NCBI GenBank assembly: GCA_900169235.1
Contig: FWCC01000048.1
Coordinates: 124,001 to 188,000, forward strand
DNA from: Zarea fungicola
Lineage: Eukaryota > Ascomycota > Sordariomycetes > Hypocreales > Cordycipitaceae
Direction of reading: 5' to 3'
DNA: 64,000 bases
In this document: positions 1-10,728 of the stretch, in pieces
Numbering within the stretch: position 1 is the first letter of the stretch
How the letters are laid out: each line of letters starts with the position of its first letter
The notes under the pieces: generated by a model
What the model was told of the DNA's origin: nothing
Databases searched by the model: none
The model's input: the letters and a program-made list of their open reading frames with translations, nothing else
Program-made: the position numbers and the translations under genes

Positions 1-1776
1 GGCTGATACCGTCCCGTGAACATATAAGTGACAAAATTCTTGGTGCATCCGCACCTTACTCTGTCAATACATCCCTTGCAAAGGCTTGGGCAGTGTGCCG
101 TAGAGGCCCATAGAGAAGAAATTTAAATATTGAGCTTTTATATAATTATCAAGAGCTCCAAGTCCTAAAAGACTGTGACCTAGCTCATTCTGGTCATTTT
201 ACCACATTTTAGCCCGTTTAGTACGCAGTGGTGCACCTGATAGTGAAGGGGCGACATGACAGCACCCGGACCTCGAATAGCGAAAGCCAATATACCCCAT
301 GGAGAAAATTAGCAACGAATTAAATTTTCGGACGCACACCAAACTCCGTTGATATGGCCGGAACGGGCGACCCAGCCTCACTCTCACTGCATGGCGGTTC
401 GTGGCTAAAAACTGCCCCCCGCGCATATTCATTGGCTTGGCATGCTGCAGGCAATACGGGATCCCCACAGAAATCTAGTTGTATGCATTAAAATAGTGCC
501 AATAATGATCTCTCACAAGCCAGTCGATGGAACCTTGTGCTATGTTACTTTATAGAAAGCTAATGCGGGAGCAAGAGTAACTGCGGAGGTCAAATTGGGA
601 AGCGACGGCAACCGTACCAAGCCATGCACAGTGCCATCTGCTCAAATTGCTACTCTTTTGAGAAGCTTGAGACAAGGAGAGACAGTTTGAAAGGCCCAAA
701 AATAAGATATCTCAAGGCAGTATGAAGAACACCAAGATCTATTATTGGGCGATGAGTGGGGTGGTGACTGACTAGCGAGTGGGACTTGGCTACGGGAACA
801 TCGTTGACCGTCATCATCATGATTCAAGACCATCGAGGAGCATATCCAGCTCTCTAAACCTGTTCAGGCAAGGTGTTTCTCCATCGGAATAAGCATGATG
901 GTTTTTGTAACGTTCCCCGATTCGACCATGATATACCCCAGCTGGGTTCTTGAAACTAGAGGATGAGTTTCTAAAAGTCACCCGAAGCTTTCAAGCTTCT
1001 ATGAAAAGTATGCGGGGCACGTTATGCGGGATGGCGGGACAGCCGACGGCTGCATCCGATTTTTCCTGCATGCGAGCCACGGTGGACGACTCATACAAGA
1101 CTCTGGAGGCGTTGAGTGGTCAGAGCTGTGATGGAATTTTTGAAGGATTCAAAGTTGAGTGCAAATGCAAATGATCGTACCATACATGAACTGAGCATGC
1201 TGTCATGATTGAATACGGCGCACATCGTTTATTTATCCGAGGCAGTTTATCCAATTTACATAAAAAGTGACATAGGCATGAACTAAAAATGAAATCAATA
1301 TTCAATGCCGGTGCAGTTCAATCTGTCAGTTTTGTTGACGTATGAAATGTAAATAAATAGAATTAAATGTGTGGGCTAAACAGAGAGATGGGATTACATT
1401 CAAATGTCCAAATATCCCCATTAATTTATTTATGCTCATAAACCCTCAGATACATGAGCTGAACATGCAGCCCGTACTGACCTCAGCTGACATTGTGCAC
1501 CCATTCTTTGCCACTTCATTCAATATAGCTAAGCTTGCAGATATCTCGCCACCAAGAAATAAAGCAAACGCAATAATGGTTCAACTTATCCTGTAAATAT
1601 CGTATCATGCGAAGAGGAGCTCAGCCAGCCTGGTTTTGGCCAAGCCGTGATTCCCGTAACTACGATAGGCAGAGCAGCAAAGCAGGCATAAGGCCAAGAC
1701 ATTGGGGCTGAACTAGGAATAAAACCTACGGATCAAAATCCTTCTTAGATGCCCCATAGAAAGTTCACCGGGTGCA
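1..1776. other. Intergenic, no gene recognised
   Basis: This is moderately AT-rich sequence with only short, unrecognisable open frames, most of them lacking an ATG start. I see no domain-like coding stretch, tRNA or transposon ends. The right end runs into the TATA box of the small gene at 1969. Confidence 0.6.
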
Positions 1777-1783
1777 TATAAAG
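1777..1783 (+). promoter_or_regulatory. Candidate TATA box for the small two-unit gene
   Basis: TATAAAG lies 192 bases upstream of the ATG at 1969. A candidate 5'-UTR intron (GTAAGT at 1884 to CACAG ending at 1949, 66 nt) lies between them, so a spliced leader of roughly 90-100 nt is plausible. The placement is inferred from sequence only. Confidence 0.45.
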
Positions 1784-1968
1784 ACCTGGTGTTCCCTGAG
1801 TTAGAAAGCAAGACTACAGAAGTTATCTAGAGACGACACAAACTCAATACCCAACTCTTCACGTTTTACCTTTTACCAAATACGTAAGTCTTCAAAGAAT
1901 TCGCGTGCAGACGAGGGGAGATCTACCATGTTGACTTTACATATCACAGCGTATTCCCGTCCTTCATC

Positions 1969-2325
1969 ATGAGCGAGCAGCTTCGCGTGTGGCTTGAGCC
2001 GAAACGGCACTCAGTTGAAGGCCACACTGCGACATGCATTCTCACTTTCAGAGGTAAAACGATCTGGGGGCCTGCATCCTGCCATGCAAACACCATCCAG
2101 CTTCGAGACGCCATTCATAAAGCAGATGACCGCTTCAACATTCTATTTGAGCCAAAGCATAAAACAGTGGAAGGTCACACGCGCTCCATCAGTGTTAGCT
2201 CTTTTGGCGAAGTCCTTTTGGACAGGCTGAGCACTCACGACAACATGGGGGGCCTGGTTACTGCCATTAATGCTGTTTTAGCCATTGATCCCCTCGTCGC
2301 TGAAACCCATAACAGCAAACTCTAA
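1969..2325 (+). CDS. Small protein of two diverged tandem units, function unknown
   Basis: This is an uninterrupted ATG-to-stop frame of 118 aa that I do not recognise. Residues about 7-53 and 58-104 align as two copies of one unit. Both carry EPK-x3-VEGHT, then a phenylalanine, a Ser-x-His-x-Asn block, and a Leu-x2-Ala-Ile near the end. There is no signal peptide, membrane segment or cysteine pattern, so a small cytosolic protein is likely. Support for expression is an upstream TATAAAG (1777) and a GT-AG candidate leader intron (1884-1949). An internal duplication that keeps the same residues in both halves argues for selection at protein level. It sits alone, about 680 bases before an acetyltransferase gene. 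The alternative is a fortuitous ORF, which the repeat makes less likely. Confidence 0.6.
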   Translation: MSEQLRVWLEPKRHSVEGHTATCILTFRGKTIWGPASCHANTIQLRDAIHKADDRFNILFEPKHKTVEGHTRSISVSSFGEVLLDRLSTHDNMGGLVTAINAVLAIDPLVAETHNSKL

Positions 2326-3002
2326 AGCATTCGTGGCGCATTCCTGAACCTGGCTCCTTTTCCATACAAGTAGGCAGGTGAACTGGGTCATATATAAAGG
2401 GTTAGTTTTCCTAGTCGGTAGACTGAATTAAATCGTCCAATTCTCATTTCAGTTGCCTGGCCATCAGTACCGTGAGATATGTGTCGTCTCTGATTGTGTC
2501 AGGTGATAAGGGAAGGTTTCGTTTTTTCAAGTACATAAATAGAGTCTATATGAGCAAATTTACCCCAAATGAACAAAAAGAAAAAAGGCATAATGAGAGT
2601 GCTCGATTTCTTTTGGTGTTGTTAAAGGCGATTAGTTTCGAGGCCCTGACTGACAGGGTCGGAGGGGAATGCACAATTGGCCTCGCCTGATTGAAATCAA
2701 GACCACATCAACTACGCCGCATTGAGACTACAAGTTTTATGGCGAAAACAGTATAGAGAACCATAGCCTTGCCGTTTCTCTTATTCACTTCACTAAGATG
2801 TGTTTATCGATTAGGAATTATTCCTCATCCGAGCCCGAGAGCCTTGTTTGCTTTATTGGTTCTAGACGCTGTGACTCACAAGTCGCATTGTCAGCATTTA
2901 TTCAGCATAAGCACATCAAAGCAACGATACAATAAATTAAAAAAAAAAATCAAATTGTTTAAAGAGAAAAGAAAACATCCATTCAAGACATCACTACAGA
3001 AG
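2326..3002. other. Intergenic with a second TATA-like box
   Basis: The stretch contains TATATAAAGG at 2391-2400 but no convincing ORF downstream of it, and an A-rich run (about 2935-2950) just before the acetyltransferase start. The open frame running into the acetyltransferase from 2769 has no ATG and is untranslated leader by my reading. Confidence 0.5.
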
Positions 3003-3653
3003 ATGGCACGTCCTCCGTATTTTGTCTCTGCGCCTACCCCGCCCTCCACCGAGCCCGGCGCCGTGCTCTTTGAGACGGACCGGCTCATCATCCGACGCCC
3101 GCGCACCTCTGACGCCAATGCTATCGCGGCGGGCGCCAATTTCCTCTCAATCGCTGCCAATCTGCGAGACCGCTTCCCATCGCCGTATTTGCCGTCCGAC
3201 GCCGAGGAGTTTATGAAGATCACGGCGCCGGCCGATGACGGGTCAGCGGCGTTTCCCCGCAACACGCTCGTCTGTCTGAAGCCCGGGTTCAAGGGTAACA
3301 GCGACGCCGAACTGGTGATCATCGGCGGCATGGGCTGTCTGTACTCGACCGATGTGAATTTCCGCTCGTGGGAGCTGGGGTACTGGTTCACGCCGGCGGT
3401 GGCGCGGAACGGGTACGGGCTCGAGGCGACGCGGGGCTTCGTGCGGTGGGCGTTTGCGACGTGGATGGATCTGAACCGAATCGAGGCCGTCGTGTACAAC
3501 ACAAACGCAGCGAGTCGGGGGTTGCTACTCAAGGCGGGGTTTGCAGAGGAAGGTCTGAAGCGTGGTGCTGTGTTTAAGAATGGGCAGATTTTGGATGAGG
3601 TCATGTTCGGTATCATCAGAAGCGATATGGAAAAGACGGCGGCGGATGTGTAA
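3003..3653 (+). CDS. GNAT-family N-acetyltransferase (RimJ/RimL-like)
   Basis: A single-exon protein of 216 aa. Family members transfer an acetyl group from acetyl-CoA to an amine, but the substrate cannot be read from sequence. The N-terminal FETDRLIIRRPR (about residues 22-33) is the usual first strand of RimL/GNAT_3-type enzymes. The acetyl-CoA-binding motif A is ELGYWF followed by ARNGYGLEA (about 124-143). NAASRGLLLKAGF (about 168-180) is the usual motif B region. I chose the ATG at 3003 because upstream in-frame sequence is AT-rich, has no ATG, and lies before the first strand. There is no targeting signal, so it is probably cytosolic. GC content jumps sharply at the ATG compared with the leader. 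Neighbours give no functional hint. Confidence 0.85.
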   Translation: MARPPYFVSAPTPPSTEPGAVLFETDRLIIRRPRTSDANAIAAGANFLSIAANLRDRFPSPYLPSDAEEFMKITAPADDGSAAFPRNTLVCLKPGFKGNSDAELVIIGGMGCLYSTDVNFRSWELGYWFTPAVARNGYGLEATRGFVRWAFATWMDLNRIEAVVYNTNAASRGLLLKAGFAEEGLKRGAVFKNGQILDEVMFGIIRSDMEKTAADV

Positions 3654-3850
3654 AATTTTACCAGAATAAAGCAACTGTTGGAGAAAAAATGCACAAAATA
3701 GATTTCTCAAGGTAGATATATACATTACCCACCAAGGAAAACACAACACAGCAGAATGGCTGATATGTCCCATAGGCTTCGCCAGAGATTAATCGCAGAA
3801 TTGGGGTCATTCTTCGCTTTTTTATCCAACTTGTTTCTTTTACTCCTGTT

Positions 3851-4828
3851 TTAAGCATTGTCACGCCCTTCATATGGGGGCGGCCCTGCAATATAAGTAC
3901 CCGCGGATAAAACGCCCCCGCGAACTTCTATCCTTGTCACTAGAGCAGTAATGTCCAGAATCCGCATCGGCGCCTTCGGCTGCTCGGCTGCTCTGCTAAC
4001 ACGACATTTGGCGGTAACACACGCCATGTGAGACCCGTCATGCCGCCAAAATTTATTAGGGCACGCCCAAGCCTTGCCGTTCTTCTCTTGGATAGTTAGA
4101 AGACGGCCGTGCTGGTCCGGGCCCCAGCAGAGCTCGTGCATGCGGATGATTTGGTCGGTCCCGTAGAGTGTGTACGCTTTATGCTCGGTCCGGATGACCA
4201 CTGCGCCGAGATATCGCTTCTTCTCGAGCCACGTCTCAAGCGTGGGGATCTGGTAAAACTGCGCGGCGACGAGGAGCTCGCCATACCGACCTGCGTCGTA
4301 GCCTGCTGTGTGGTCGTAGAAGAGAGGGAAGCGGCGCGTGCGTAGGAAGCGCAGGATCTCGACAAACATATCAGGGTCCGCGTCCAGAAAGTACTCCCCA
4401 TTATGGGTTGCGCCGGTACTCAGCAGGGTGGCGAGCAGTTGGCTCTCGGCCAGTGTTGTGCGCGTGGTGAAGAACTGCTTCTCGCCTACGCGGAGCACGA
4501 CACGGCTATCCAAGACGGGTGCGGGGTTACTGTTGGTGGCGGCCGCATTTATCGACGATGTTGTCGCCTCTTCGCTTTCGTATGAGGTTGCCTGCAAGAA
4601 CGACGGCGGTATATCATCGAGTTCGCTGGTAGAGGACGGCTGGCCGGTGATTGAGGGGGAACTGCCCGATACATCTAGAAATGGGAATCTGGCGAGACCA
4701 GCTGATTCATCTAGTCGGGTTGACTCCGTATCAGCGGCCGTATTGTTCCTGTGAGGCCGATGCCCATTGTGGACGTACGTAGAGCCCGTATCCGGGACCA
4801 CTCTAGGTGTAGAATTATCGCGGTACAT
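3851..4828 (-). CDS. BTB/POZ (T1-type) domain protein
   Basis: A single-exon protein of 325 aa. Residues 1-105 are low complexity, rich in Ser, Thr and Asn. Residues about 109-201 form a BTB/T1 domain: RVVLRVGEKQFFTTRTTL, the acidic FLDADPDMFVEILRFLRT, then YGELLVAAQFYQIPTLE. This is the K-channel tetramerisation/KCTD type, used for oligomerisation and sometimes as a Cul3 adaptor. No channel pore or membrane segment follows. The C-terminal 120 residues, with several Trp and Cys, match nothing I know. Many filamentous fungi carry uncharacterised proteins of this layout. It converges on the acetyltransferase gene, with stop codons about 200 bases apart. A Cul3-adaptor role is possible but unproven. 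Confidence 0.82.
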   Translation of the reverse strand: MYRDNSTPRVVPDTGSTYVHNGHRPHRNNTAADTESTRLDESAGLARFPFLDVSGSSPSITGQPSSTSELDDIPPSFLQATSYESEEATTSSINAAATNSNPAPVLDSRVVLRVGEKQFFTTRTTLAESQLLATLLSTGATHNGEYFLDADPDMFVEILRFLRTRRFPLFYDHTAGYDAGRYGELLVAAQFYQIPTLETWLEKKRYLGAVVIRTEHKAYTLYGTDQIIRMHELCWGPDQHGRLLTIQEKNGKAWACPNKFWRHDGSHMACVTAKCRVSRAAEQPKAPMRILDITALVTRIEVRGGVLSAGTYIAGPPPYEGRDNA

Positions 4829-6234
4829 TGTTTGCTATTCGGCTTCTTTTACCGGCAGCTGTCAAGCGAGATAAAAATGAGAAAGCTTTCTTTCATTTAC
4901 AGAATAGACCAAGATCCATGTACAAGCCGAGATTTATTATTTAGATGGCTCGAGCTATCAAATAAGTATTGCGGCCCGGCAGCCACTCCCGTATTACTCC
5001 GTAAACAAGGCAGAAGAGGCGACCGGGCGACTGGGCGTCATACTAATATCCCGGGGCCTGCCTTGTCATGCTCATGATTGGTTGTGGTAAGAGCCTGATC
5101 ACGAGACAGGTGAGATGGACAAAGCAGATGTGGAGCAATTCCATGAGGCGGTAAGATGGCAAGTGTATGGCTTTAGGAGCCTCTTTAGTTTCGTCCTGAT
5201 ATATTTTGACATGTGGTTGATGGCTGTTTGATGGAGATGAGCCGTCGCACGGCTGGCCCTTCTGGGTCATCGTGATTGTTTCGTTGGTGTTCCAGTCAAC
5301 AGAGATTCTCAAGCAGCAGGTCCGCACCGTGTAGTGCTAGAAGGCTCTCGGGAAAGGTAAACGATCATGCCGAATATTTCATTACCATCAGCGCAGTTAT
5401 ACAATACACGCTGCATCAGCCCTGGGAATGGCCGTCGTCATGAGCAGCTAAGCAGGGCATAGGCATCTCGAACATTGTCGCCCGCGTCACAGAGTATATT
5501 ATCATCAATTCCCTTTAGCTGATCCGAGCACACACCACACATTTGACGTCAATGAAAGGGATGATGTGTGGGAACAAAGTGTGATTGACACTTGGTGTCA
5601 GGAGAGAACATGTATCGGTACATCGGCCAGCTAAGTTTCCAGGATTTTCCATTTAAATAAATAAATGCACAGCCGCTTGACCGACCTGGTACTTGTCTTA
5701 TGTATCGATATAGATTAACTTTTAATTCCTTGCAACAAGTTTCCGCTGAATCACTCGCAAATGCAGTATGTGACTGTTCCTTTATTCCAACCGCCACCTG
5801 AATGTTGATGTTTTATGAGGACTGTGCACAGCCACTCATACTGTATGACAGGTTGAGACGGTGGTACCTCTGGTTAGCGCCAGTTTACTATGGGGCAGCA
5901 TGTACCTCCAGCCCGGATATGGGGTTCTGTCAAATATACTAATACTCGGGCCGTGATTGGCCATGTTTCCTACGCATCAACAAATTTCCGGCCTCATAGA
6001 GTCCACAGCACTTCAGCAAGCTACACTTTGGCGAGCCAGCTTGACAACGAACGCCCAAAGGCTCACTCGATATCCATAGGCCAATTGCCTCTCCCCGGTG
6101 CCTTCTTGCAATTGGATCAGCCCATTGTCAGCAAGGAAGAGGCTCAGAGAGATTCTCTGCCCCCCAGATCCCCCGACTTACGGCACTCGTCTCCCTAATA
6201 AGGCCTCACAACCCCGGGTTGCCCGTTTTTCGCC
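4829..6234. other. Intergenic; divergent promoter of the BTB gene and NUO49
   Basis: There are 1.4 kb without a convincing ORF. Two CCAAT-type boxes lie close to the NUO49 start: ATTGG at 5956-5960 and CCAAT at 6081-6085. These are typical Hap-complex sites in front of fungal respiratory genes. Their use here is inference. Confidence 0.5.
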
Positions 6235-7784
6235 ATGGCCACGATACAGAGACTGGCCAGCCGCGGTGCCACCGCGAAGCTGGCCTTCCGCCCTGCCACC
6301 ACCGCCCGCACAGCTGCCCGTCCCTTCTCGACGACATGTCTCCGAAAGTACGCCACGACCGAACATGTCGGCACACGCCTCATCCCCACCGACGAGCACT
6401 TTACCGTCAACGAAAACATCTATGGCCTCGCCAACAACGAGCCCAAAAAGGCCCGCAGGTCCAACGAAAACTCGGTCGCCGACCGCAAAGTCAGACATTA
6501 CACTGTCAACTTTGGTCCCCAGCATCCGGCCGCTCACGGTGTGTTGCGATTGATTCTCGAGCTCAATGGCGAGGAGATCATCCGTGCCGACCCCCACGTT
6601 GGTCTGCTGCACCGTGGTACCGAGAAGCTCATCGAGTACAAGACGTACCTCCAGGCCCTCCCGTACTTTGACCGTCTTGACTACGTCTCCATGATGACCA
6701 ACGAGCAGTGCTTCGCCCTCGCTGTCGAGAAGCTGCTCAACATTGAGATTCCTGACCGCGCGAAGTACATCCGTACCATGTTTGGCGAGATTACCCGCAT
6801 CCTGAACCATCTCATGTCCGTCCTCTCCCACGCCATGGATGTTGGTGCTCTTACTCCTTTCCTGTGGGGTTTCGAAGAGCGTGAGAAGCTCATGGTAAGT
6901 TGCTGCAGACGATGACACGATGCATGCGGATTGTCGGGGGGAACACTTTCAATTAACTCTTGCCCGCTAGGAATTCTATGAGCGTGTCTCCGGCGCTCGT
7001 CTTCACTCCGCCTATGTCCGCCCTGGCGGTGTCCACCAGGACATTCCCGTCGGTCTCCTCGACGACATCTACCAGTGGGCCACTCAGTTCGGTGACCGCA
7101 TCGACGAGACCGAAGAGATGCTGACAGACAACCGCATCTGGATCGAGCGTCTGCGCGGCGTCGGCGTCCTCTCCGCTCGCGAAGCCCTCAACCTGTCCTT
7201 CACCGGCGTCATGCTGCGCGGCTCCGGCGTGCCCTGGGACATCCGCAAGAGCCAGCCCTACGATGCCTACGACCGCGTCGAGTTTGACGTCCCCGTCGGC
7301 ACCAACGGCGATTGCTACGACCGCTACCTGTGCCGCATGGAGGAGTTCCGCCAGAGTCTCCGCATCATCCACCAGTGCCTCAACGACATGCCTGCCGGCC
7401 CCGTCCGCGTCGAGGACTACAAGATTTCGCCCCCGCCTCGCTCCGCCATGAAGGAGAACATGGAGGCCCTCATCCACCACTTTTTGCTCTACACTAAGGG
7501 TTACGCTGTGCCTCCTGGCGAGACCTATTCCGTCATCGAGGCTCCCAAGGGCGAGATGGGTGTCTACGTCGTCAGTGATGGCAGCGAGCGCCCCTACAGA
7601 TGCCACATTCGTGCCCCTGGCTTCGCCCACTTGGGTGGCTTCGATCACGTCGCCAAGGGTCACTTGCTTGCTGACGCCGTCGCTGTTATCGGTACCATGG
7701 ATCTTGTATTTGGTAAGCCGTTTACTGATTTCCTGTTCTTTTTGACAACTAACTGACTCTGGTGTAGGTGAGGTTGATCGGTAA
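6235..7784 (+). CDS. NUO49: NADH:ubiquinone oxidoreductase 49-kDa subunit
   Basis: This is the NDUFS2/NuoD subunit of mitochondrial complex I, which helps form the ubiquinone-binding cavity in the peripheral arm. Exons are 6235-6894, 6971-7712 and 7768-7784 (introns 76 and 55 nt), giving 472 aa, the normal length for fungi. The first 30-40 residues are rich in Arg, Ala, Ser and Thr without acid and read as a mitochondrial presequence. The family block [15 protein letters not shown] starts at about residue 92. [16 protein letters not shown] and the C-terminal DLVFGEVDR, split by the second intron, are diagnostic. The last coding exon is only 17 nt. The gene faces COQ6 tail to tail with 294 bases between stop codons. 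Confidence 0.97.
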
Positions 7785-8078
7785 AGAAGTCGAGGTGGAT
7801 GGAACAATGTAGAATCGTTTAATTTTCTTTTGTCTGTAGTCATAGATGGCTAGGAGAATCAAAGTATATACTCCCCAATAAAATCGTTTTTTTTTTTCGT
7901 TTCATAATTTTAACTGTCGCGTCCTTTCATGGTGCTGGCCTGTTGGTATGTGCTATAATGGAAATTTAAAGTATTTCTAGTTTCAAATTTTTATTATTTT
8001 ACAGTAGTGCTATTTGTACACAACATTAAACATGCACCTTTTTATTTTTACACGGAGCTTGCCATTTTCCGAACAGGC

Positions 8079-9631
8079 TCAAAAGACCTTGGCGCCCGTT
8101 CCCGAAGCCTGGTCCATGAGGAAACCCTTGAGCGCCGATAGACCATTGACAGCATGCAAACCCAGAGACCGGAGTGGCACGAGTGGTCCGCTGTCCACCG
8201 AGTAGAGCTTGTGCAGCTTGTCACAGACGCCGAGCACGGCATGGTTGGCCGCGTAGCGCTCGCTGTTGTATGCCTCGAGCGACAATTGCGTGCCGAGGTC
8301 CTGGCCGTGGCTCACGGCATACTGGATAGTGCGCGCGAGGCTCTGGATGTCGGCCTGGCCCTGGTTGAGACCCTGGCCGGCCAGCGGGTGTATCGTGTGC
8401 GCGGCATCGCCGACGAGCGCGACGCGTTCCCCGATGTAGGTGTCGGCATGGCGCATCTTGAGCGGGAACGAGGCCACGCTGCCCTCTTGCACGGCGACGA
8501 CGGCCTGTGGTATCGCGTGCGCGTCAAAGGGTGTGTGCTGCGTGCGCCAGGCGAGCTCGTCTTTCTGTCCGCTGGTTTGCGTGTGCATGTAGGCAATATC
8601 GACTGGCGCGAGGCGGAACGCGGCGTTGACGAGGGCGACAAACTCCTCGTGGGGCAGCTTCTTGAGACCCGTGGCGTTTTCGAATGTGGTCGACCATACC
8701 AACGTTGCATACTTGCCCGGCATAGGCAGCATGGCGATGGGGCCGGTGGGGAGGAAACGCTGATAGGCCGTCTTGTTGAACTCGCCACCCCAGCCCTCAC
8801 CTTCGAGCTCGAGCGTAGCGACCAGGCCCTGGCGGTCATAGTCCCAACCCCGTGACTCGATGCCTGCAAAGGCTCGCACGGGGCTGTTCGCGCCATCTGC
8901 GCCGACAAGAAGCCGAGCAGCGAGCGATTGGCCGCCAGAGAGGTGCACAATGGGCCATGCGCTCAGGTCCAGGTCCTCTGTCTCCTCGCCAAGTGTAATA
9001 TTCTCCACGCGCGAGTTGTCGAGCACCGTTACGCCACCGAGCTCCTGCAGGCGTTTCATCAAGCCCGAAGTCGTGTTGAGGTTCTCGGCCATGTAAGCAA
9101 TGCTGCGGCCGCGGCCGGCGCGGTGCTCCCAGCCAAACTCGATGCGCGCTCCCGAGACACCGTCCCAGACCTGCATCTCCTGAAAGCCTTGGATGCGATC
9201 GCGCTGCATGTGCGGCCAGGCACCGATTTCGTCAAGAAACTGCGCCGAGGACGGTGTGAGAGAGCTGCAGCGGTTGGAGTACTGCGTGGGAGGGAGGGAG
9301 AATGATGTGACTTTGGAGAGATCTTGGGCCTCGACGAGGGCGACGCGCAGGTTCGAGGTGACAGGGTTGGAGCCTGGAAAAGAAGAAGCAAGTTAGCATG
9401 TAGAGATATAGGGTCGTAAAGCGAAAGAGAATAAGCAAGGCAAGCTCGCAAAAACATACGAAGTGCGGTTAGCAGACTTAGACCTGCTGGGCCGCCGCCA
9501 ACGCAGACGACATCGTAAATATCTTGGGATGGTGTCGTAGAATAGGCGCGGAGAGTAGAGGGCGTCAGGCGTGGAGAGCATCCACGGCATACGAGCCGGG
9601 AGCTCGAGGAGACTATTCGGCCAACAGGCAT
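8079..9631 (-). CDS. COQ6: Ubiquinone biosynthesis FAD monooxygenase COQ6
   Basis: This mitochondrial flavoprotein hydroxylates the ring at C5 during coenzyme Q synthesis, as part of the matrix-side CoQ complex. Exons on the minus strand are 9631-9460 and 9373-8079 (86-nt intron), giving 488 aa. Residues 1-38 form a basic, Ser-rich presequence. YDVVCVGGGPAGLSLLTALR is the FAD-binding beta-alpha-beta. GADGANSPVR (about 208-217) is the DG motif. RVALVGDAAHTIHPLAGQ (about 370) is the second FAD/ribityl motif. I start at the ATG at 9631; a longer upstream frame opens only with TTG and would place extra residues before the presequence. The splice joins ALR to SNPVTSNLRVALVE, as in homologues. Confidence 0.96.
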
Positions 9632-10728
9632 GGCTGTGGGAGACAGCTTGTTGGCCAATTGGGTAATGGGATGATGTGACTGCCGGTGTAGCTGCGATGG
9701 GAGAATGAGCTTGAGGTCCAGGCAGCTTTCAAGATGTCCTTAGTGGATCGCCATTTTTTGGTGGGGCACTTTGGCAGGGTTCTGGCGATGCTTCATCAGT
9801 GGCCCCCGTAGCAGTGGGTTTGGGTGAATGGGTTCTGGCACCTGGACAGTACCTAGGTTTGCATGCCCAGGTGTTTGGGTACTTGTAATGAGTCCGGTTG
9901 TACGTACGAAATATCTGTACCCTCTTCATGTGCTAGTATGTCTAGTTAAATTACTGCCTAGATTATTTGCAGCATTTTTTCCAGTGCAAGCTTTGCAGGC
10001 CCTTGGCAGCTCTCATCCAGCCACCCATCACACCGTTTGCCCAACTGATGCTTCACGACATTCATGCACCGAACCATGCAACCCAACCATAACTCATAAA
10101 TGCAACATCTCAAGAATCGGTCCGTAAAAAATCTGCTCCAGTTGTCCTCGGCTTTGCAAAAAAAAAAAAAAAAAAGCATTTGCCAAGGTGGTGTGTTAGT
10201 GTCCGGCGCAAGTGATAGGCTGGCAGAGTTAGTTGGTGGGCGACAGCCTAGCTCCACCCCGCTGACGAACGGCGGGCTTCCCACTGCTGTGGTGGACAGC
10301 TGCTTGTTGCCACAGACAACCGCACTATTTGCTCAGCGTTCTACGTCAAACAAACACCAAAAAAAGCTGACACCCACCAAGAGGTTTTTTCATCTCTCGG
10401 CTTGGATAACAATCCATCGTCTCGCCATTCCCAGGCAATATTTTCCTTTCTTTTGGCATCTCTTTCTGCTGAGCAGAAGGAATCATGTTCTAGAGGACAC
10501 ATATTTGCTACCTCAATAGCTCTTCATTCTCCAATCAGCTTGGCAATCAAGCTGTAGGCCTAATAAGCCCATCATTGATCCGTGTGCTTTAAGCTTTGTC
10601 TCAGGTTCCCTCAACCAGGCGCTGCGCACCAAACGGGCACTGCAGCTGTCAGCTCCTTAAATTTCACTATCGTTCACTCCGTTATTTCACTCCTTCAGAC
10701 CCCAAGTTTGACACAAAATTTCGAAACC
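9632..10728. other. Divergent promoter region COQ6/SRC1
   Basis: There are 1.1 kb with no convincing gene. A palindromic CCAATTGG (9655-9662) lies 24 bases upstream of the COQ6 ATG. An A-run of about 17 lies at 10159-10175. The open frame leading into SRC1 from 10582 has no ATG before 10729. Confidence 0.5.

Noticed and set aside
2891..3694. 267-codon minus-strand frame over the acetyltransferase
   Set aside because: The plus strand carries GNAT motifs; the antisense product has no recognisable feature.
6178..7843. Long minus-strand open frames (246 and 296 codons) over NUO49
   Set aside because: They are antisense shadows of a GC-rich, well-conserved gene with clear homology on the plus strand; no domain is visible in them.
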